64,000 nt of DNA. It comes from Prunella strophiata. Taxonomy: Eukaryota > Chordata > Aves > Passeriformes > Prunellidae. A program made the translations under genes and the position numbers. The stretch spans positions 71,898,330 through 71,962,329 of the forward strand of contig JAZBQD010000015.1 of assembly GCA_036583965.1 (NCBI GenBank), in the 5' to 3' direction. Below, in pieces: positions 1 to 13,377 of the stretch; position 1 is the first letter of the stretch, and each line of letters starts with the position of its first letter. A model generated the notes under the pieces. That model had not been told where the DNA came from, searched no databases, and worked only from the letters and a program-made list of their open reading frames with translations.

Positions 1-1682
1 CATTTCTAAGGAAAACCATATGTTGTGATCCTAGAGGAAGGTAATACACCTCTAGCTGAAACAACAGAAAGGTTTATTGTATCTTTGTTTGAAGTGCTGA
101 TTACAGGTGCTGAGACTTGTTGTGTATTAAACACACAAGAGTCATTTAGGTTGGACAACAAAAATTGGGTTATCTTCTACAAGACTAAATGCTACAGCAA
201 TTAGTTATTAATGCTGGCAGAAATGTTTTATTTGCTATTTTTTTCAGAAGGGTCCACCTAACCTCAGGTTTCAGCATTATTTGATTCATAGTCATGTTAT
301 ATCTATTAAAGGAAAACTGTGATCCACATACCCACACATTCCTTCACAGGTGTTAAACTCCTAATATTCTATTAAACTAGAAGGTGCAATTTTCTCTGAA
401 GTGAATACTATGTTGTGAAATAACTACCATACAAACTATTAGATATATACTTGGGATGGGCTCTCAAATAGGTTGGTCATGACTATATATGAGACTGACA
501 AATTCTGACAAAAACTGCAGTGGGATAAAGACATCTGTAAATGGTGCATTAAATCTCAGTTAATCTTAATTCTGTGGAGTCCTAATGGAGATTTTGCTTT
601 TTCAACTGATGTTAATGTCAGCAGAGTGGAATTTACCTTTCATTCTCAAAAATGACAGCTGATTCCCACTTCTTTTGGTCATCTTGTAGTCCCTGTGACA
701 AATGTCTGAGTGACAAGCCTGAATGGTGACATTCTCACTAAGATGCAGGGGAAAAAGCTGTCTCTGGTCTTCCAAAACCAAATCTATGGCTCGGTGGGCA
801 CTTCAGAAACCAGATCCAGTCACCTCTTGTGTTATCCTGTCCATTACCCTGAAGAACACGGCAACTTTGTGTGTGGAACTGGACACCTATTCTAGGCTCC
901 TAATACTACCTGGCCCCTTGGAAAGGAGCTGTGATTCCTGACATTGTGCCATAGCCTCTATGCCCTCACCAGCAAGAGAGGGTAGAACATAACAGCACCG
1001 TGGCCAATTCCCCATCAGCTCAAATGCTCGAGCACAGAGCTGTACATCCAACAAGTCCAAGCACTGGTGGCAATTCCTGTCATGGGACACTGACTCCATA
1101 TGAGGGAAGTCCTCCCCTACCCCTGCCAACATTAAAGATAAACTTTTAGAAATATAACACCAAAAACTATTACACTGCAAAAGCATGCCATAGCCTGTAT
1201 GCAAACAACCAGATGGAGAAAGGAGGCAACTTTCATTTGCATAACGACTTTAATTGGAAATGCTTTGCAAACACAGCATTACCAGTGTGTAATACATCAT
1301 TGTTACTACAGGGGCATCCCCAGATAGCACCAATGGGATCTAGGCCTTGTTAAAAGATGTACTCTATAAATGTATATGTAGAGACATAAACCATACTTTT
1401 GAAAAACCTTTCATCTATTACAGAATATCATCTACCCCAACTGACTACAATGCAAGGAAAGGCAACAGATGGTTAGATGGCAACTGTAAACAAATTTTAC
1501 AGATAACTAAACTGCTCCTAAATATATCAGTTTTGAGACCTCCTGCCACACCTTCACAGTTCATAGTGTGTAGCCCCCTTAACCTCTCTATGAAAGTAAC
1601 TACTGACTCCCTGCTTCTAGTTCAAAACTTTCTCTGTCAGCTGGAGTTTTTCCATGCTCCCTTTATTATTCTTCCAGAAGGA

Positions 1683-1720
1683 ATGGAAATGGTATGGAAA
1701 GTATGGAAAGGTATGGAAAA
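1683..1720. repeat. Short tandem repeat, unit about GGTATGGAAA
   Basis: Four imperfect copies of a 9-10 nt TATGGAAAG/GTATGGAAA unit follow each other. The tract is part of a chance open frame on the plus strand. Confidence 0.85.
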
Positions 1721-3584
1721 GGGTTTCCCTTAGCTAGTGCCTGAACAGAACAGCAGCTCAAGCAAAATTCATTGCAGGGGTAAGGCAATGTTTCTATGCG
1801 GTCTTGCCTTAAAATTGCCTCCTTGTGCAATAGTATCTGGTAGGGTCTTGACCAGCCTCTCAAAGGGCAAAGGAACTGGAGCCTCAGGTCACTGAGACAA
1901 GTCTGTTGCCATGGATAAGGGTGGCAGAAGGGTACCTGTCTCCTCATTTGGATATCACTGCTCCTCACCCTCCTTATGCCCCATTTTAGTGGACACTTTC
2001 TGGTTAGTTATGATAAACTATTTAAGCTCTCATTATTTTCACTGCTTCTCTTTACAAAGAATATCTAAAGCTAATTACTATCTTGTAGAGGAAAATAATT
2101 GATCTTTTGTTACCTACAAGGGGCATTTCTAGGTGGTCACCATGAGAAAAGTGCAGAAAAGCATCATTCTGTTTTGAGAGCTTGAGTCTGTTCTTAGCTT
2201 TTAGAAAACTAATGTCTAACAACTGTCTCATATATTGCGGTTGTGATTCCAGGATTCATGTTCTTTTCCCCAAGAAAAAATGAATGTGCATGTTAACAGG
2301 AAACACACACATGGATGGAGGCTGTAAATATGCTCCTTTCTGCCCTCAAAGTCAGCTACTACCTACACCTCTTCCCTGCAGCATGGACACAGAGCACCAG
2401 TCACATGCAAAAAGGAGAAAGAGCACAAACACCCTAGGTCCAAATGGTGTCCTGAAACTAGATTATGCAGAGCTCATTCACTATCATACCTACAAGAGGA
2501 CTGCAGCTCAGTTTGGTTAATAATCTTCAGTCTAGTCTAACAATGGAAGGTTTTATCTGTTATTGTGAAAGTGTACACAATTTAAATCATAATTTTATTT
2601 CTAAATTAAATGAAGTAGGAGTTTGTTTTCTTTAAGTCCAAATTATAGTTGTAATATCTGTAAATTAGTTTTCAGTGCTGTGTTCTAGCAATATTTTTAC
2701 ACTGAGATGTTACACTGACAGACGTATTCAACACCGATTCCTTGGGAGAAACACAAGCAGCCCAGCCTAAATGAAACAGACACATTAGGGAAAAAGTGCT
2801 CAACAACCTTAAGGCAAGCAGAACAAAAAAGTGCCATTCATATACACCAGCACTTCTGTTAGGCTTACTTGATTTCTAAGCAGGTGTATTAGGAATTCTA
2901 TATACCTCAATTGAGTTTTAAACCTAGTAAATCATAACAAATTCCATCAAAACCTCAGTAGCTTTGGGCAACATTTTCTTCCAGGGGAAGCATTGTAAAG
3001 TATCAGATCTGACTCTGCCTCAGGGACTATCTTGTCTTCCTGTGCCAGCCTTCCTAATAACGAGTTGGGTTCAGATTGCAGCAAGGTGCAGTCAAAGTCA
3101 CCTGAAATTTAAACTGCTCTAACCTCCAGCTAATTGGAAAAAAAACCAAAAAACAAAAAACCCAAAAAAACCCAATGGATATAAATAGGGGATTCAGATA
3201 GTATTTTAAGAATGTTGCAAATTGATGATCCAGTAGGGAACAGAGTGCTTTCACAAAGAATAATGACAGAACCAGTAGCTGTGTAGGGACCAAACAACAG
3301 CTACTGATGTTCAAAGTGAGCTCTTGGTATGTTTGCCCACTGCTTATGACTCCCAAGCTTTCCATCTTGCTCTTCTTTTTAAGAAACTCTACCCTGCCTT
3401 TGAGTACTTCCACGTAAGAATACCAGAATACAGCAAAGACACCTCTGGTCATGGAACAGTAAGTTAGTAACTACTCCTTAGCAACAGATTGCAATATCCA
3501 CAACAAACTGGTCTATTTCACATCATCCACCCTTCTTTCACTCCTGAACTCTAAAAAAAACATTAATTCATCTCAAATTCTTTA

Positions 3585-3626
3585 TGTATGTGTATGTATA
3601 CACATACACAGACACACATACACAAA
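3585..3626. repeat. TGTA/CACA-type microsatellite with self-complementary halves
   Basis: TGTATGTGTATGTATA is followed by CACATACACAGACACACATACAC. The first half is nearly complementary to the second, so the tract could fold on itself. Confidence 0.8.
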
Positions 3627-3705
3627 CTTGTCATATTTTTCTGAAGGTCCAGTCAAACAGCTGGCAAGAATGAATGGTCATCCTTGGATGGGTTTGTAAG
3701 CAAAC

Positions 3706-3925
3706 TCAGAAGGTTTAGGCTGGAAGTGACAGCTGAAGATCACCTCCTCCCTCCTCATGTTCAGAGCAAGGTAAGCTTCAGACTAGATTGCTGAGGGTTT
3801 AAACTTGTCAGGTTTCATGTCTTGAAAATCTCAGGGATAGAAACCACAGCACCTCCGACAGCAACCTCCTCCCAGCTCTTGAGTCTCCATGTGGTAATAA
3901 AGGTTTTCTGTATGATACAAACTAG
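3706..3925 (-). mobile_element. CR1 LINE 3'-end fragment (old)
   Basis: Read on the plus strand, this is the reverse complement of a CR1 3' region. It starts with a GGTTTAGGCTGGAAGTGAC-like 3' end, then the AGATCACCTCCTCC and TCAGAGCAAGG blocks, a diverged TTGAAAATCTCAGGGATAGA and TCTCCATGTGGTAATAAAGG. It is highly diverged and 5'-truncated, with no coding capacity. It abuts a CR1 of opposite orientation. Confidence 0.62.
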
Positions 3926-3929
3926 AGGA

Positions 3930-4604
3930 TGAATGGATTGAGAGCAGCCCTGCCCAGATGGACCTGGGGATCCTGCTGGATAAAAGGCTGGACATGAGCC
4001 AGCAACATGCACTCCCAGCCCAGAAAGCCAATTGTATCCTGGGTTCCATCCAAAGCAGAGTGGCCAGCAGGGTGAGGGAGGGGATTCTGCTCCTGCTCTG
4101 CTCTGGTGAGACCCCACCTGCACTGCTGCATCCAGCTCTGGGGTCCCAGAGGACAGAAAGGACGTGGAACTGCTGGAGTGAGTCCAGACAAGGGGTACAG
4201 AAATGCTTAGAGGACTGGATCACTTCTCCTATGCAGAAATGCTGAGAGGTGGAGTTGAGGACCTCTTATTGTTGTCTTTCAGTACTTAAAGGGAGTGTCT
4301 TAGAAATCTGGGCACAAAGTTTTTAGCAGTGTCTGTGGCAACAGAACAAGGGGAACTGCTTTAAAGTGAAGGAGGGTAGTCTGAGACCAGATCAAAGGAA
4401 GACATTTTTAAATGTCTTCCAGATGAGGATGATGAAACACTGGAACTGGCTGCCCAGGTAGATGTCCCATCCCTGGAAATATTCAAGATCAGGTTTGGAT
4501 GGGATGCTGAGAAACCTAGTCTAGCTGAAGATCCCTGCTCATGGCAGGGGAGGTAGACTAGACAGCCTTTAAAGGATCCTTTCCAACTCAAACTATTCTA
4601 TGAT
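3930..4604 (+). mobile_element. CR1 LINE, 5'-truncated, with broken ORF2 C-terminal remnant
   Basis: This is a sense-orientation CR1. ORF2 tail signatures (DLGILLDKRLDMSQQHAL, QKANCILGSIQSRVASR) are present but frameshifted. The 3' UTR follows (CCATCCCTGGAAATATTCAAG, AAGATCAGGTTTGGATGGG) and it ends TTCCAACTCAAACTATTCTATGAT. CR1 encodes an endonuclease/reverse transcriptase; only the last part of ORF2 and the 3' UTR remain, so it is dead. It lies antisense to CTNND2. Confidence 0.9.
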
Positions 4605-4699
4605 GACATGGACAATGAAAGAAATGCAAGAATGAAATAAGAGAACCTCTAGCTAGAATGTGCAACCTCCTGCTTAAAATTATATGTGTATTAAGTAAT

Positions 4700-4709
4700 G
4701 GGGGGGGGG
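4700..4709. repeat. Poly-G run
   Basis: About ten G residues followed by AGAGGG, about 100 nt past the 3' end of the CR1 at 3930-4604. Simple sequence. Confidence 0.8.
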
Positions 4710-7700
4710 GAGAGGGTGCAGATAGAGGGATGCTAATTAAAGAACAGAGTTGCAGGTAATATTTGGGGAACTGCACACACCTGTAAAAGCCGGGACAAAG
4801 TTTTAGAATTTTTTTTAAAAACTGAATTAATGAGCACCTGCAACTACACAAGCCACTGGAAGCTTGTGGAGAAGCCAAGGAGTACATTGTTTTTCAAAAA
4901 ATGAAAAAAACTTGGATTATAACAGTTCTAGAAAAGTATCAGCTTCATACTGTGAAACATCAGTGAAATCAATATATGGTTAGCAAAACAATGTAAGACA
5001 AAGGCACCATTGTCATTATCTTTACTTGCATATCTGTGGTACACACCTTGAATGCCTGGTTCTAACCTCCCTCTTGCAAAATCAATAAAGTAAATCTTAA
5101 AGAAAATAGAGAAGACTGTAAGGGAACACTAATAGTTAATGAGCAGCTTCCATAATATATACTTCTAAATATACAGAGAATGCTTCAACCTATAAAAGAA
5201 ATGAGTTACAGGATGTGTGCTAGAGATATACACAATTATGACTGCCATGGAAAAGGGGAATATGGTTCTCTTTTTTAAAGCTGTGCTCAGTACAAGAACT
5301 GATAGACATCTAATTAAAATATCAAGTGCAAGTTTCCCAAGAGATCTTCAAAGAAGGTGCATATAAGTTGAAAAACTCCTTGAACACAATATGGATTCAA
5401 AAACATTTTGCATAATAACAGCAGGCTTGTCCTGTCCTCTTCCCTGGGTGCTGGCTTCTGTCAGAGGGGATACAGGACTCAAAATCCCTTTGAGCTAACT
5501 CAGAATCACAATTCAGAAGTTTCATTGCTTGCTCTTCCAGAATGTTACAAATGTCCAGACCTCATTTAAAATCTCAGATTGAGGTCAACAGGAATTTGAG
5601 AGGAGGGGAAATATATATCTACATATGTCCCTTGCACACTTAACAGTGGTATTAATAAATAAAAAAGCATGGTGACTCCAGAGCAGATCAGCTGACACAC
5701 CTCCATTGAGGAGTCTCCTTTGAAGAACAGTTACCCCTAAAGTTTAGGGGAGGCATTTAGCCACCTTAAGGTAGTTGATGATGTGGCCTTGTTTCAGACA
5801 AGGAAAGGCTCATCTCCTGTATTGCTACATAATATTCTTTTTTAATCAGTAATATCCTTCCTTCACTCAGCTACGAAAGTACAGAAGCATCTGCCTTTGC
5901 ATAAAAACTGTATCTAGTTCAACTATCTCAGTTTCCCTGAACTGAGAGAAACAACAGTCACAAAGAAAATGCTTTGAAGCACTCATTTCTTTAATTTTTC
6001 TTCATTTTTAATAGCATTTAACAAACCTAGACTTCAACAAGTTGCACCATCCAGCATTTCTTGACCAGACTTTTTTCTTTAGTGGCAGTGGCATTTCTGG
6101 CTGCAGCTGAACTCCTGAGGACAAGGTGTATTTTGGACTTTGAATAAAGTATGTTGTGCCATTATTCTACTCTTATATTTTACCTGGCTAAATATAACTA
6201 AATCTAACTAAAGGATAGTTACAATTTTAGAGATAAAAACACCCTCAAGAATACTAAAGAGTATGGTTTTCATTGCTATTGAATGATGAAATCAAGATAG
6301 GCAGTCTAGAAATAAATATTAGAAAAACTAAAGTAACTTTAAAAGGATTTTCTAGCAACATCTTGTAATAAGAAGAGAGGAGGCCACATAGCTAACAAGC
6401 TTCATAAGCAATATCAATCTAAAAACCACTTTCCAGGTTGTACAGTGTGATAAAAATAACTGATGTTTTTGAAGTTTATAAACTACTTTAACCTATATAA
6501 GGTAAGAAATGCTCAGAATCGACACAAGCTGTCTCCCTTTTGGATTTTATATAAGTGAAGTCTGTAAGCAGAGCACAAAAAAAATTGTAGTAGGAGGGTG
6601 TAAAAAAAACATGATGGGGAAGCCCCCCCTAGGGAAGTTGATTTTAATACAGATCTTGCACTGTACTCTAGAATATCACAGTGTTAAGAAAAATTAGTAC
6701 ATTGTTTTATCATCTAAAAGTCCAGATGGCCACCAAGGAGCTGTTATTCGAGATAAGCTCCAGCATCCCAGAGGATTTCCAGTTTAATAATATGAAGTCA
6801 ATTATGCATCTGAAAAAGTATGGCAACACTTTTTTTCATCTCAAGTCTAGTTAATCTTTTTTAATGTGTGGAGAGATATGGGCAGCAGTAAAAATTAGCA
6901 CAGTACAGCTCTCATGGATAATTTCCAATGTGCTATATGACAAATCTGTAAGTGTCGTGATGTCTGCTTTTCAAATGAGATGATATTCCCCTGCTGTATA
7001 GAAAATGTTCCCAAGCATGTAACAGGAATACAACTAAAACTGCTAGTTTAGGTTGTGGTTTGTTTTTATTTCTTTTAAGTTCAAATCATAGTGTTCAGCC
7101 TTTTTATATTTAGAATTTTTTTTAGTAGTAATACAGTACCTGTATGTCTACATTTAACCTGTGGCCAAAATGAGAGGTATATAATGAACCCAAGAGGGTT
7201 TTTGTGGAAGGTGGGCAACAAGATTTCATATGCATTACAGTTGCTTTTTCACCAGATGATCCTATAATCACACATGGCTGATAAGGCAACTACAATTTGG
7301 AAGGCTACTCACAACGCCTTTGTAAAAAAGACAGTATTCTTACTCCCAAACACTTATGGAGACATAAAGCAGGTATTCAGCCACCATAAAGTAAAGCAGA
7401 CACAGCTGATAATCAAACTCTGTCAAGTAATTTAGAAAACTCCAAAAACCCAACGAAACACAAAAATCCCCAAGAAAAAACCTTTAAGAAGGCAGGTTCA
7501 GCCACTGAAAATAAATCCTGAACAAACTACTCCAGGTCAACCCCTTATCTCACTTCTCTAAACACTATCTACACAACTACAGGATGAGTTTGCCCTTCAC
7601 TTTCTAGCTAAAGTTCTGTACATGAACCAGAAGTATGAAATAATATTACTTACTACCTGTTAGAATTAATTAGGATAATAGTACCTCAAGAAATTTCCAA

Positions 7701-8063
7701 GGATTATTTCAATTAGCAGATAAGGGGATTAAGGAGAGTAGGTAAATATGTCTGGGCCTGAAGCAACTGGTGGCAATACAACAAATGTGGATCACAGCTT
7801 TGCATGCATGACTGTAGAACAAATACCGAGAACACATGAAAGGGATCATGTAAAAAACACGACTTCTCTCAAAGGAGTAGGAAAACAAAACTACAATCTG
7901 CGTCCAAAATTAGTGTTTATAAGTGAAAAAATCAGCATTTTGCTTCATGGGTAAGGCTGAAACAGGAAAATACCTGAACAAAAACTATTACATACTAAAT
8001 CATGACTGTTTCCACAAGCCATACTGGACCAATATATGCTGGAGCTGCACAGCCACTGTGATT

Positions 8064-8089
8064 TGTGACATGACACTGTGACATGACAC
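8064..8089. repeat. Perfect 13-nt tandem duplication
   Basis: The unit TGTGACATGACAC is present twice, head to tail, with no mismatch. Confidence 0.95.
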
Positions 8090-8942
8090 AGGCTGAGCTC
8101 TGTACTAAACAGTGTAAATGAAAGATAAGGGATGTCACATGCCTTTTTTATTCCCTCTTCTCCTTCTCTGTAACTACTATCCATCACACCTTTTAGTGGA
8201 CTTTAAGAGATTAAGCCTGTTTCTGTGATACACAAGCAGGTACACACATATCACTTCCCTTAGGACAATCTGCCTTCTGCTGAAGATGACAGTGGACAGT
8301 ATGGTGGGTAAAATTTGCAGAATCACAACTAACCCAAGCTAGAAATAATGTACTCTGTAAACACTGTCATGCATTCAGACACTGTCCTCTGGAAGTCCCA
8401 GAGATGGGTATCTTTCGTTCATATCAACAAACAGATTTTCTCGACAACCTGTGACAATTTTTGTTGGAGAATTCAGTAATTTCAGTGTATGTACAAGCTA
8501 GGCAGAGTTTATGCTGACAATTCCAACTAGTTTTCAGTTATAGCTGCCTCACTTACCCACTGAGATAGCAACTGATAGCCTCATTTTTTGGATTGCTTCA
8601 CAGAGCGATCTTGGTTCTGCACGCTGTTATCAACACCCAGGCTGCCTGGCTCAGGTTCACAATATATTATTTATGCTGCCTGTGTAAAACTAACAGTACT
8701 GTACAGACACCTTTAGAGACAAGGCATCCCCTTCAACACTAAGAACTTAAAGAGCAGTTGCAAACAGTATATTTTAGAACATTTATTGTGAATCAGATAC
8801 TATACCTTCTGTTAAGAGATTATCTAAGACCAAGTGTTCAAACAAAAAAGGTGAATTTTGTAAATAAAATGAAGAATGCGGTTTCATGTGAGTGCATTGA
8901 AAAATTTCCTCCTCTCAGTATTCTATACTCCAGTATAAAATA

Positions 8943-8970
8943 TCAGAGGAGTATCCAGGTACTCCTCTGA
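8943..8970. repeat. Perfect 11-bp inverted repeat with 6-nt loop
   Basis: The arms TCAGAGGAGTA and TACTCCTCTGA pair exactly around TCCAGG. It is located in the 3'-ward intron. Confidence 0.97.
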
Positions 8971-11044
8971 AACTCCCTACAATAAAATTCTATTAAACAA
9001 AATCTTAATTCATGTATTTGAAAGCATAACTTTGTACCTTAGAATGCAAAGACTGAAATGCAATTTTATGCCTCCTTTATTAACAAAAAGCACAAGAAAA
9101 GCACTTTCCTTTCTGAAGGCATTTATATGCTTCTTCAACCACATAAAAATAAAAAGGCAAAATACAGAAAAAACTGAAATTGGTCTGAAATAATTTCGAC
9201 TATTTCAACTGTAAATTCAGAATGAAGGCACAAAGACAATTCACATAAAAACACATTTAAATAACTTTAAACCAGCAAATATTTAGTAATGTCATATTTT
9301 AGTATTTCACAGTTTCATATCATCTTCAACTTTACTAATCTGTTGGAACGAGGATCCTCAGACCCCTCAGCCTTTTCCATGGGAAATGGCAGACTTCATC
9401 CCTTGTTCTTGTTTTCTTGCTGCAGTTACTGAGGCCATTGTTACAACCTGCAAGTAACTGCAACAAGTCAGCTTTCAGGTCAGCCTTAATTCTGAAAATA
9501 TTCATTAGCTATCCATGAAAGAGGGTTCTCAATCCTTGCTTCCCTCCTCGTATGGCATTCCATATGGCACACCATAAATTGCACTGCTGCAGTCTAACTA
9601 CAACTTGTGGAGGAGACAGGGGCATGGAGGAAGGCAAAAATGGTACCCTTCTCTATGTGCCTCCAACTAGCTTGAAAACCAAGAGGATATTATTTTCAAT
9701 TATACAATACACATTCCAGTAACTTTGAAAAATGAATTTCAGACCTGGTTTCCAGTGTTGTTTCTGGAGGTTTGATATACACAAAAGGCTCCTACCATTA
9801 ACTAATTAATACATAATTTCTCAGCAGCAGCTTTCTATCAACCCTCAGAGCTTCTTCTACCAATGCCAACCAACATGGCTGTGCTTATTAGACCTGTTCT
9901 TAAAAACATCAGATATTGCCAGCTAGAGAACTGCCAATAATGACAATAAATACTAAACAATAATGTCAAATTGATATAGCCTAGGCATACTGTGCACAGT
10001 GTAGCAAGGAATAAGGCCCCTCAGCAAGTATGTGTCTCTACCACCACCAATTTTAAGTTGTAATTTGACCTATGAGCTATTCTGAATGATGAGGCATTAA
10101 AGCCTTACACTTCACAGCTGAAGTATCACCACACTCTCTCTTCTACCCTTCCTAGCATGTAAACAAATGCTCAGCTTCACTCTCTCAGCTACTCATAACA
10201 CTTTCTGTAACCATAATAAAATTCTGCTCTGAATTCTTCCTCTTTCAGCAAAGAAGTTAGTAGTTATCCCAATTAAAACTTGGCCAGCATCCTGCTCTGT
10301 GAGGAGAAAAAAAAAAGGTGTGTACATGAAACAGAATTCCACTTGCATCCAGGGACCACTTTAGAGTCAAAACCCACATGAGATGAGATGGCTGAGTACA
10401 CACCCCAGCACACCCAAGCACATCACTAGAGGCTCTAAAAATTATTTTTAAAAAAGGAGAAATAAAGGAAGAGACCAACTGCCATTCCAAGGGAGTGTTA
10501 TTTGACAGGACACATGCATGCTACAGTTCCCAAAAACATTAAGACAGGAAATCCTTAATGATGTCTTACACATCATACTTCAAATTTGAAGGTTCAGAAA
10601 CCTAAGAGCCAGAAATGCCTCCTAGAATGAAAATAAGCAGGAAACCAATTTGCAGCTAGGATAATACTCTTGGAGTTCACAAGCAAGTCTACTTTACTGT
10701 AGGTCTTAAAAAGTTTTTCTGCTTCACCCTTTGACAAATTTAGAAGAAACACATCCATGTCAATCTTCTGACCATTTTAATTCATACCAGTTTTATATCT
10801 GCCACTCTCCTACATATTTTTAGCTACTTGAAATCACTCAGCTGAAAAATCACTCAGCTCTGTCTAGCTGAAGTGTCAAATAAGAGAACAGGAAAGGAAG
10901 AAAGTACCTATTCTAAGGACTTCAGAGACTCAAGTCTTTGGTTTGGAAGTGAGGTAACACATGAGGGGGATTTTTCACTTGACTCTTACTAGGTTTGTAT
11001 TCTTGCAATGTTTCTGAGATTCCACAGAGATTAAAAACACTGAC

Positions 11045-11175
11045 CAAAAAAAAAACAAAACAAAAAAAACAACCCACCAAAAAACCCCCAAACAAACAAC
11101 AACAACAAAAAAACCCAAACAAACAAACAAACAAAAAACCCAAACAAACAAAAAAACCCCCAAAACACCAAAACA
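11045..11175. repeat. A/C-rich low-complexity tract (AAAAC/CAAA-type)
   Basis: About 130 nt almost purely of A and C on the plus strand, with runs of AAAC, CAAA and AAACCCC units. It creates Lys/Gln/Pro-rich or Phe/Cys/Val-rich spurious frames on the two strands. In the CTNND2 pre-mRNA it reads as U/G-rich. Confidence 0.92.
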
Positions 11176-12610
11176 CAGAAAATCTGTTACTTTCCCTAAT
11201 TTCTTGAGGTTCCACGGAAACCAGTCTTATATAATAGGCTATAAAACACAAATCTCCATTAAGCACATAGAGAATCTGCTTCCTACCCACAAGAAGGAAG
11301 CATCATCTTATTTAATGTAACACACAATCCTTTTAAATTAATTTACAGGTCCTCAGCAAATGTAATTTTGAGTCTAAAAATTAAAATTAAAACACTATTC
11401 AGGGATAAATGTTCCTATAAAATTTTTAATAAAAAGCAAACAAACAAATAAACAGTACCACATCAGCCAATAATTAAATCTCATTTGAAAACAAACAACT
11501 TTATTGTCCTAAATGGCAAACTTATCTTTTTACAACAAAGAATTTGGTCAAAAACATGTGAAATATGCAATAAATACATATACTTATTTAATATGAAGAT
11601 TATTATTATTACCCTATAAAAACTAATACCCTTAAAAACTATTAGTACTCTTCAAAGTTTAAGCAAATCCAGGTCTCAGTCATCTATCTTCCAGGAAGAG
11701 CAACATCTCCTAGCAAGCAAATTAGCTAGGTCTTTAAAAATCCTACTTATTACTTTACCTCTTTCAAATTGGAAAGCTTCTTTCCATCATAAACTTTGTT
11801 TCATGACTAAGATAGAGAACTTCAGTCTCACAGATCGGCTCTGCTGGGGGAGAGCTTCCAAATATGACACCCCTAGTAAGACACCAACCTTTCCTAGACA
11901 TACCAGCTGATGCAAGCCAAGCCAGACCTCCTTGTCACTTCAGGATTACACTACCTTGTCACATATTTTGGTTCTTCATATAATATGCCTGTGGATGTAA
12001 TTTGTTGCAACATGTGTCAGTCTGGTTAACCACTGAACTGGATTTGTGTTACTATCCAAGGTAATGTTTTAAGCTACAGAAACTCATTAATGTGAAACCC
12101 GGGCAATGTATTGCTCTTTTTTGAATACTCAGATTATTTTCATTTCTTTTTGACAAAACATCCATATTAACTCTGTAGTAGAAACCATGGAAATGAAAGA
12201 GATTCTCTGTAACTTGCCTGTAACTTAAACACTGAAAATGACCATGTACTGTTCCTTGAGCTGTCAGTGAAAACCATCACAAATACCTGAAATAAAATGA
12301 TACTGCAGTTTCCACTATATAATCAAGGAAATCCCAAGGGCATAAATAAAACTAGCTGCTGCAATTGAATTTGCATACATAAAATTTGCACCTCCTGAGC
12401 TTGTAATTTCAGACAACAGAGAAGATACTTTGGACAGACCAGCATGAAGACCATAAAAGATATGGGCAATGACTCTACCCTAAATAGAGGGTACAAGGAA
12501 CATGTATCTTTTCTGAAGGTGACACAGGACACACCTTTGAACGTCAGGTTTCTATGTGCAGAGTGCTGGAGAGGCTGGGGTCAACATCAGGCCAAGTGCT
12601 TATCAGCATT

Positions 12611-12862
12611 TCACAGAATCATAGAATCACTGCATGGTTCGGGTTGGAACAGATCTTCCAGTTCCACTCCCCCCATGACCATGGCCTGTGACCTTTCACT
12701 AGACCATGTTGCTCAAAGCCCCATCCCATTCAGCCTTGAGCACTTTTAGGGCTGGGGCACCCCCAGCTTCTCCTGGCAACCTGTTACAGTGCCTCACCAC
12801 CCTCACAACAAGTAATTTCTTCCTAATAACTAAGCTAAACCTACTCTCTGTCAGTTTGATTT
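12611..12862 (-). mobile_element. CR1 LINE 3'-end fragment
   Basis: The plus strand reads CACAGAATCATAGAATCACT, then GGTTCGGGTTGGAACAGATC, CTAGACCATGTTGCTCAAAG and GTGCCTCACCACCCTCACAA, ending near CTAAACCTACTCTCTGTCAG. This is the reverse complement of the CR1 3' UTR, so the element is in the same sense as CTNND2. The 5' part is missing. Confidence 0.9.
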
Positions 12863-13298
12863 ACACAAGGAATTTCAGCAGCAGCCAAGGAGATTCCACT
12901 CACGCTGTTCTGATCCTACTGTTTCTTATAAACCAAAGTAATCTCACATAAATGTCTTTGAATAAAAATCACACCCTGCTCCTGGTGCTCCATCTCCCCA
13001 TCTACACACACACGCTGTCAGCACACAGATTCAAGCCAGGCATACATGGCTTATGGTTTCTACATATGCATACATACTACATATATAAATTGCATTTATT
13101 CTATATAAAGACTGAAGTTTCCACAGGAGGTCTTTCACTGTCCTGTCGTTGCTAAAAGTCCTGTTCTCTGTGCTTTCTCTTTTCAAGACTCTCCATAGCC
13201 AAGCTAAAAGCCCCACTTAATACTACAAATATAGATATATATACAAAAATACATGTATATATAATAAGCTAAGATTAGCAAATGCCATGTGTGCCATG

Positions 13299-13377
13299 TA
13301 GTAAAGAAAATGTTGGGGTTTTTTCCAAGTTAGAAAAGTAGTAAAGAAAAAGATGGGGTTTTTTTCCAAGTTAGTTA
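13299..13377. repeat. Tandem duplication with a unit of about 40 nt
   Basis: The block TAGTAAAGAAAATGTTGGGG, followed by a T run and CCAAGTTAG, recurs 40 nt later with few differences (AAGATGGGG in place of ATGTTGGGG and one more T). It has no gene context. Confidence 0.93.

Noticed and set aside
10922..11290. 122-codon Phe/Cys/Val-rich frame resembling a membrane protein.
   Set aside because: It is produced by the A/C-rich simple repeat read on the opposite strand.
12281..12295. Possible recursive splice site on the minus strand (TTTATTTCAG followed by GTATTT).
   Set aside because: The donor half is weak, and such AG/GT junctions occur often by chance in 27 kb; no supporting data.
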